Positions 57,560 through 64,000 of a DNA stretch of 64,000 bases are shown here, one piece after another. Below the pieces are notes generated by a model. That model had not been told where the DNA came from and searched no databases. It saw nothing but the letters and a program-made list of their open reading frames with translations. This stretch comes from Symbiodinium natans. Taxonomy: Eukaryota > Sar > Dinophyceae > Suessiales > Symbiodiniaceae. The stretch spans positions 196,501 to 260,500 of the forward strand of contig CAJNDS010000058.1 of NCBI GenBank assembly GCA_905221605.1. Reading direction: 5' to 3'. The first letter of the stretch is position 1. Each line of letters opens with the position of its first letter. Both the position numbers and the translations under genes were made by a program.

Positions 57560-58000
57560 CGGCTGAAAGTCTATTTTCATTCGATTTTCGGGCGGAGAAG
57601 GTGACGGATGAAAAAAGAACTTCAAGCCTTTTAGAAGAAGGTCTCAACAGGCGGCTTAAACTTAATCTTAATCCCCTGGATCTCTCAGGCGGATGAAAAT
57701 CGATTTTACACCGGCTGGCAAGTTGCACGGATAAAGTCGATTTTGTGCCGATGGACGAAACAACAGCTTAAAATCGATTTGAAACCGGTTTTGCCGCTGG
57801 CACAATGAGCGGCGGGGCTTGAAATCAATTCCAATCCAGCCCAGCTCAAAACCGATGTTAAGCAGCCAGCCAGTGCCGGGCTAGAACGGATTGAAATCGA
57901 CTTCAATCCGTTGATTTGGTCGTCGGTTACGAGTGAATCTATTGGATTACAACTGATGTTAATCGAAAGTGAAGATCGACTTCCAGCCATATTCGGTAGC
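57560..58000. repeat. Degenerate repeat with ATCGATTT cores
   Basis: Recurring AAATCGATTT-like cores and variants (AAGTCGATTTTG, GAAATCAATTCC, AAAACCGATGTT, GAAATCGACTTC) appear roughly every 30-60 bases, e.g. near 57697, 57736, 57771, 57822, 57850, 57893 and 57975. The spacing is irregular and the copies imperfect. No ORF of interest crosses it. Confidence 0.6.
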
Positions 58001-58143
58001 TCCATCCCCCCTGACCACAGATGATCTACAAGTAGTACTGACATGTTGTGGCCTTGGCCGCGCAGTATGGAATGTGCAAATACAAGCCAGAAAATTTTGC
58101 TGCTGCTAGTGCAGCACAAGTCACACCATCTGCAAAACAGGCC

Positions 58144-58290
58144 TCAGCAATCCCGTGCAAACGTCAGAACTTTCCCAAGTACACGACTTGAGCACCGTAC
58201 ATGGAAACAGGCCACCGCTGCGATGGCGTCGGGCTGCTTATCCTCACCAATGGGGGAGCCTCCGTGGCACAAGCAAAAATGAAATGCCAC
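58144..58290 (-). CDS. Weak exon candidate
   Basis: Minus strand reads HGGSPIGEDKQPDAIAAV, then ACFHVRCSSRVLGKVLT, ending at TGA near 58144. Protein-like but with no recognised family and no confirmed splice sites. The surrounding 58.3-60.3 kb holds only short ORFs, one with a hydrophobic stretch on the minus strand near 59460-59545 (FFLLEYVTLIILVAF). Confidence 0.25.
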   Translation of the reverse strand: MAFHFCLCHGGSPIGEDKQPDAIAAVACFHVRCSSRVLGKVLTFARDC

Positions 58291-59886
58291 ACTATGACGT
58301 GTGATGACACGTGGCTCTGCCGGCCCTGTGGCACTAAACAAGCTGTTGCACCAAGCGCTTGATTCTTTACCAGCATGCTCCAAAAATTCCGGCTGTTGGT
58401 TGGAGAGAACTGGCAGTGTCTACGCGCATGTGTCACAAAACGTGGCATTCATGCAGGCCTGTGCTGGAGTTGGCACTGTCATGGGTGAACGCACAGGTGA
58501 TACTGTCCGAGGGTAGAACTTCCTCTGGCAGACTTCGTGGGCAAACAGACGTGCAGCGGATGACAGATTCGTCCACGTTTCCTTATCTGCCCGTCTTCGT
58601 TGTGCGCCGGCATGGCCTGCATGGAAAGGCCAATGCTTGCCCTGCTGCGCATGAAACACGGTGAAACACGGTTCAGGGCGCAAGAAGATACAAGAAGCAT
58701 CAAGAAGCCGGCTCTGGGGACTGCTGCCGACCTTGATGTGCTGATCGATGGGCAGAAGCGGCGGTCGCAGTAGCGTGGCACCAGGAAAAACGATGCCCCT
58801 GCTGGCACTGTGAAAATGACGACGCAAAGAAAATGCAATCACAGCACGTCGCAGGGAACCTGGAAGTTCGCACGGCAAGAGGAGAGCCTTGCCTCACTTC
58901 AGAAGTTCAAGTTCCATCGCTGGCACAACAGAGACGACCGACTAGGGCAGGCAACCTTCGCACTCGTTGCTCAAGCATGCTGGCCACATGTTACAGCTTA
59001 GCAGCTGGGCCAAATCCAACGAATCCAGACGGAAGCACAAAACCAGTCTCCCACCGGACTAACATCGCACAACGCCAATGACAATGCCAATGCCAGCACA
59101 CTGGCAGCAAACAACCCATGGAAAGGGAAGATTGAACAAGCCTTGAAGGCGAAAATGCCCTCACAGCCGGAGGGCCTGCACCTGATGATTCGGGGACATC
59201 GTTTTCCCCCAGGCCCATACTGCAACGCTTTAAACGCCTCTTGCGTGGCATTAATGTTTTTCTTGGTGCCCCTGCGCACGTGCATAGGCGACACCCAACG
59301 CATCGGAACTGGAGACATGGCTCGGCCTGACGATACGAGTGTGACCTCATTTGTGGCCTCATGTGGCCTGTCCAATCTGCACAAGCCCGACAACAATAAC
59401 TCAGCTCAACTCGTTCGAGCTGGTATCCTGATGGTGGCAGTCCTATCACTGATTGAACACTCGTGAAAGCCACGAGGATGATCAATGTTACATACTCGAG
59501 TAGAAAGAATGCCATGGAAAGCCTCCACGAAACGTGGACACGGATCTCGTGCCATATTTTGTGGCCTGCGCATGTTGTTGGAAGCGACCACGCACACACA
59601 GCACTGGCACCCCCCAGCAAGCTGGCAAACATGCCAGCGCTTCAGGCTGCAGAACGAAGGGAGCTGCTGGAACAGCGAACCTCTAGCTGATAATACACTT
59701 GCAGCTCTACAGATCTTTGCAGTTCTTTGAATGTTCTTTGCAGATCCTTGCAGTTCGTTGCAATTCTTGCAGTTCTTGCATAGGTATGTCATCCTATCAA
59801 GCTCCAAGTTCCCCGGCAATGCCGGCCGAGGGCCGGCATCTGCAGTGGCCTTGGCTAACACAAAGAACCTTACACAACATGCAACT

Positions 59887-59912
59887 CATGTGATTCATAT
59901 GTGAATCACATG
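59887..59912. repeat. 11-bp inverted repeat with 4-base loop
   Basis: CATGTGATTCA and its exact reverse complement flank TATG. It is followed directly by a second, shorter palindromic element (ACTCATGTGAGT, 59915-59926). It could form a hairpin; no adjoining gene is recognised. Confidence 0.75.
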
Positions 59913-60364
59913 CGACTCATGTGAGTCACGTGCACCACACTGACGGCCGTGCGGGAAACACTTGAGCTGCTGACATGGCTCACGGACTTAAATGTGCTAA
60001 AAAACTATAGGCTGGCCCACGAAGATGCGGGCGCTTCCTTATCATACTGTTGCACCCCATTGCTCCATTGACCACGCCTCACGCTGAGCTGTGCCAGTGT
60101 AACACATGTGATGTGAAATTACATATGACAATGCATCACAGACCTCTTACTTAATTGGTACAGCCTCTTTGGACCATGTTGGGAACCTGTTGTACATCAG
60201 CCAGAAAGACAGATGTACACGGAAGGCGCAGGTGATAGCAACAATCGTGCTAGAGCATGTGTCGACACATCAATTGTTGGATGGGACGTAATGAACCTGC
60301 CTTTTTGCGGATTGCCATAATCCACGGAGGTTTTCGACTGCTGGCGCTCCTTCGAATGCCGCGC

Positions 60365-62265
60365 GCCTTTTGTACTTCACACGCTGCCGCGGGCCAGCAT
60401 GCCCAAGAAGTATACTAACCCAATCTCATGGTTCTGCGTGCTTGGAGGAGTCACGCTTCCCCTAAACAGCCATCTTTCAGTACCAGAATAACAACTTTGC
60501 TCAAACAATCTTGCTAACTTCCGAGAAGTCTACTCAACCCTTTCTATGCCGAACCCTACACCTTAGTGCTACTGGCACTTGAGGAAAAGAAGGCTGCCTG
60601 TAAGGGATCAGAAGGTCTTGCCAAAGCTATCACGTCTGTCACTTCGCCCCGAAGGGCCTCTCCTGAAGCGATCAAGAAAATGATGCTCGGTACTCACTTT
60701 GCACGCACATCTTGCAATTCAAAGAGTCGCTTCGTCCTGGATACAACAGCCAGTGCATCTGTCCTCAAGTCCTGCATTCCACATGCGCACTGGAGACTCT
60801 TGGTAAAGAACATGGAGCTGTTCGTCTTGCTGTCTGCACTCGAAGGTCCTGGTTCTGTCCGTCTCTACCTGGAAAGCCCGAAGAGAATGAGCATCACACG
60901 GCTCAGAAAAGCCAACTCGGGGCACTGAACAGAAGCCAACTGTACATCACAAGCTGTCTCTACTGGTGCAATCCAAATCACTTGGCTTGTTCGAGGACAC
61001 GCATTGCTTCATCCACCTACACGACAGTGAGAATGTCTTCGAAAGAACACGTCTCTGTATCTTGGGCTGCACCACAGCCACAGCGCCTGCCTTCGCCTTG
61101 AGCTGGGGCGGGCTGTCCAACAGGATCAACAACTCAGAGTTGTCCATCTCGAGCATCATGCCTGCTGACGAGAAGGATCGCTTAAAGCTGATCGCAAATA
61201 TTCGCAAACCCTCCGGTTTCCTCTCCGGATCCCGCCGGTCCTGTGATCTTGCCCGCCAGCTCGGGCTGGAACTTGGAGATGGCCGGGAAAAGCCGCTCAC
61301 CGATCATTTGTTTCTGCACCTGAGCTTCGAATCTTTGACATCAGCAAGCGCAGCAAAAGCTTTCAAAGATGCAAACTCACACTAAGCCTCCACAGAGAAT
61401 GAAGGTCCCGGCACGGACCCCAACGTCACGACCCGAGCGAGCAACAAAGCGTGTGTTTGGCATGAGAAGGTCGCACTGGACGACGCAAGGCTACAGGATC
61501 TTGAGCCCTGAGCCCTACAGTAAAGGTCTCAAGGGGATGAGGATCTCGCAGTGGTGCTTTCACGTTGCCACATGTGTCGCGCTCATCGCTGGTCTTCGGA
61601 TCCTAGAGGCACCCTCCACCCCGAGCTTGTTCTCAGGGAAAGTGTCCAGGCAAGGTTAATAGCAACTGGCGTTGTCGCAACACCAGGACATTGTGACTGG
61701 GGCAAGCAGGCTGGGCGTAGCAGGGCGTAGCACAAACCAAAGCTGGCTTGTCGTGCTTTGTCCCATCGTCATCGAGAAAACGAGGGCTCGGGTTTGTCAA
61801 CCAAAAGGCACAAAAGTAGGCACAAGCGATCTAACGACGCTCAGCAAATACTGATGACGACTTGTGATTGGCTTTTTGGTGTACTTCATGCAGTGCGGAA
61901 CTAGGCTCTGCAGCGACGCGCTCCATATTCAAAAGATAGAGTCTAAAACGGATGTGGCGACTTGCATTTGGCGCATGCTCTGTGTCGAACTTCTTCCGCC
62001 GGGTAAGGGAAAAGCAGGGTGATCCCCCTGCCCCATGCGCTGGGGCATAGGCGTGCCCCTGTTCGTCGTCTGTATACTGTAAACGTATATGATGGTTGGC
62101 CCTTCTCCTTAGTGGTTCTTCGTATGCACTTTCCTCGTGGCTAAGGCAGCTACTGGTGGCGGAGCCGCGGCCAGGGCTGCTGCTGTCAATTGCTGCCCAG
62201 ATCCTTCGCACGCATATATGTATATGTAGATGTATGTGTATATATATATACATATATATATATGG
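60365..62265. repeat. Segmental duplication, copy B (3' part of PABP gene)
   Basis: Direct repeat of about 30715-32772, about 29.6 kb to the right. It carries homologues of the last three mapped PABP exons and the 3' flank but none of the RRM or linker exons. Both ends fall near the same positions as in copy A; the right end again falls in a TATATA tract. Copy-specific insertions occur (for example about 61885-62095). Confidence 0.9.
60947..62192 (-). pseudogene. Partial PABP copy: MLLE exons only, stop codon lost
   Basis: Homologue of exon 25 at 62192-62154 ([13 protein letters not shown], with synonymous changes), of exon 26 ending at 61241, and of exon 27 starting at 61161 ([17 protein letters not shown] ... 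AVAVVQPKIQ). The MLLE sequence itself is intact with one Leu-to-Val change. The TAG that ends copy A is CAG here, so the frame runs about 38 codons further to 60947. The exon 25 donor is GT instead of GC. With no RRM exons in the window to the right, this looks like a truncated duplicate, though it could be the 3' end of a rearranged gene or be fused to unseen exons. Confidence 0.75.
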
Positions 62266-62359
62266 CGCGAAATTTAAATGCACTAGCTGTGGTTTTTCGC
62301 GATTGCTGGGGCATTCCCCGTGGCTCTCCCTCCCCCTGATCTTCACTGTATTCCTGACA

Positions 62360-63470
62360 TATTGACCAAGCCCTAAAGCAGGGTCATCCCATCTTCGTCC
62401 TTGAATCCCTAAATCCTACAGGGCCTAGATTATTCGCTAAATCCTAAACGAATACGGGATCCCGCTCTTTAGGAATTTTCGACAAGAGAACAGGATTTTT
62501 GAGAAAAGCTTACCGGCTAAAGAGAAGAGTTTGCTTTACTCCATAAAGGTAGAAAGGCCTAAATCGCATTGGCCAAGCCCTAAAGGGGGGCTCCCAGACC
62601 TTAGTCCCCAATCCTATATTCACCAAGTCTAAATAAAAGGAATCCTTCAATCCTAAAGAGGACTTTTTAGTTCCCCCTATTGACTGAACCCTAAATGCAT
62701 GGGATTTAGGAAGAGGATTGTGGGAGACTTAGAGAAGATTTAGATCCCGAATTGGAAGATAGGGAGGGGGGGAGGGTAAAAAACTGGCAAAACGAATTTG
62801 CGTAATCATTCTTGGAATCGGCCCACTTCGGCCCAGTCGGGGCCCAAATCTTATTCGCTAAACCCTAATCGAACAGGATATAGGAATAGGATCTAGGGAA
62901 TATGACTTGGAGAAGAAGATGTCGGGAGAAGAAGATGCAGGGACCAAGATCTAGGGATTAAGGGAACAAGATGTAGGGAATACGATTTAGGGATCCCGCT
63001 TAAGATTTCGGACTGGCTTGGAGAATAAGATTAAAGGAGTAAGACTTATGGAACAAGACTTAGGGATCCCGCACGTGAAAGGATTTAGGGAAAGGGATTT
63101 GCTTTTTTGGGGCTTAGGAGCCCTCCTCTTTTGGATTTAGGAACGACCCTTTGTGGCTTAGGGAGTAAAATTAAGGGACTAAGATTTAGGCCCCTTTTAG
63201 GATTTAGCTACAGGTTTTTCGGAATAGAGTCAAATAATTTATTAACGGCTCTCCTAGGGCCCCTCCTCTTCAGGATGGAAGGACACCCTCTTCAGGGCTT
63301 AGCGAATAGGACTTGGGGAAATTAGTAACGGCACCATAAGATTAAGGGATCCTGCTGTTTGGGATTTAGCGAAGAAGACTTCGGGTACAGGATTTGTTCC
63401 TTAGGATTTAAGGGATCTCCTCTTTAGGATTTTAGGACGGCCTAAGATTTTGTTCCCGAATGCGTAGAGT
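62360..63470. repeat. Degenerate telomere-like tract, mixed orientation
   Basis: Dense TTTAGGG-like words: CCCTAAA/ATCCTAAA forms on the plus strand at 62376-62445 and 62576-62695, then mainly GATTTAGGGA-type forms from 62700 to 63430, with one flip back at 62856-62868. No ORF of interest. Like the tract at 40.6-41.7 kb it looks like decayed telomeric sequence. Confidence 0.65.
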
Positions 63471-63825
63471 CAAATTTTTATGCCTCAACAGTGCAGTCAC
63501 GAAGATGAGGCTTCTCAGGGTTTTGGAGGTGCGTCATCCTCGTGACTATTTTTGACTGTCGTCTGGTGACGGCCTCACCGTTTAAGCTTGGTTTGCTGCG
63601 CACGGCTCAAAAGTGCAGACAGTCAGGAGAATGAGAACCATTCTGGGATCCTAGTAACTGCTGTTTAAGAAGTTTATATCTCATGAACACCCGTACCTTC
63701 GAGTTTGTCGGTGTTCTGTGGTTTTGGTTGCCACCTGTGACCAGAACACCCCCGACAAAAGAGGAGAAACCAAAGGACCAAAAGACCTAAAAGCCAAAGC
63801 TTATTCACTTCGAACATTGGTTGAG

Positions 63826-64000
63826 ATACTCTGGAGTTGGGAACTCCAGGGACACTCTGGGGCTGGGCACTCCGGGGACGACTCTGGGGTTGGAACTCTA
63901 TGGGACTCCGGGGACACTTTGGGGTTGGGCACTCCAGGGAGAGTCTGGGGTTGGGAACTCCAGAAACTCTGGGGTGGGCACTTTTAAGGTTCGGGGTTGA
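63826..64000. repeat. GGGCACTCCAGG-type repeat (dispersed family)
   Basis: Five to six imperfect tandem units of about 25-30 bases (GGGCACTCCGGGGACACTC, TGGGGTTGGGAACTCCAGG and variants) reaching the window edge. Related to the sequence at 18560-18850. Confidence 0.75.

Noticed and set aside
59000-59100. Short hydrophobic AGIGIVIGVV-type segment as a rotary ATPase c-subunit
   Set aside because: Only about ten residues match by composition, the essential acidic residue is absent, and stops follow immediately.

Overview
The window reads as nuclear DNA of a dinoflagellate, probably a Suessiales/Symbiodiniaceae-like alga (inference). The main evidence is a poly(A)-binding protein gene on the minus strand that can be traced exon by exon. 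It is cut into about 27 mostly tiny exons, and most introns start with GC or GA rather than GT and end in AG, usually followed by G. This splice pattern is characteristic of dinoflagellates. Degenerate TTTAGGG-type telomere-like tracts, abundant simple repeats and short coding exons scattered in long non-coding DNA fit the same picture. I see no rRNA, tRNA, CRISPR, phage or bacterial operon.

Layout. 0-9 kb: several minus-strand exons, namely an unrecognised 282-codon exon (2420-3265), a two-helix membrane ORF (about 4.2-4.55 kb), a terminal exon (4877-5037), and a long exon for a DUF1995 plastid-type protein (6445-7458). 9-12.6 kb: no convincing gene; G/C homopolymer blocks. 12.6-26.2 kb: fragmentary multi-exon minus-strand genes of unknown function, separated by minisatellites. 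26-30.7 kb: poor in recognisable genes apart from an EF-hand exon pair (29848-30025). 31.4-39.6 kb: the PABP gene. 40.2-48.3 kb: a (CA)n tract, telomere-like CCCTAAA-type sequence, a gene-poor stretch, and a 3.9 kb almost A-free TG/TCTG block. 48.4-57 kb: candidate exons on both strands, including protein-kinase fragments (minus), an acidic/helical protein (plus) and a clear LOG-family cytokinin-activating enzyme gene (minus, 55.6-57 kb). 57-60.3 kb: ATCGAT-containing degenerate repeats and weak ORFs. 60.36-62.27 kb: a second copy of the 3' end of the PABP gene, in the same orientation. 62.36-63.47 kb: a second telomere-like tract. The end holds a degenerate GGGCACTCCAGG-type repeat also seen near 18.6 and 20.5 kb.

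Almost every recognisable exon left of the TG block is on the minus strand, as expected for dinoflagellate unidirectional gene blocks; to the right both strands carry candidates. Nothing suggests a shared pathway; the recognised genes (PABP, DUF1995, LOG, EF-hand, kinase) are unrelated housekeeping or signalling functions. Exon boundaries were deduced by eye from protein family knowledge plus splice rules and reading phase. No search was run, and unrecognised genes are given only as coding candidates.
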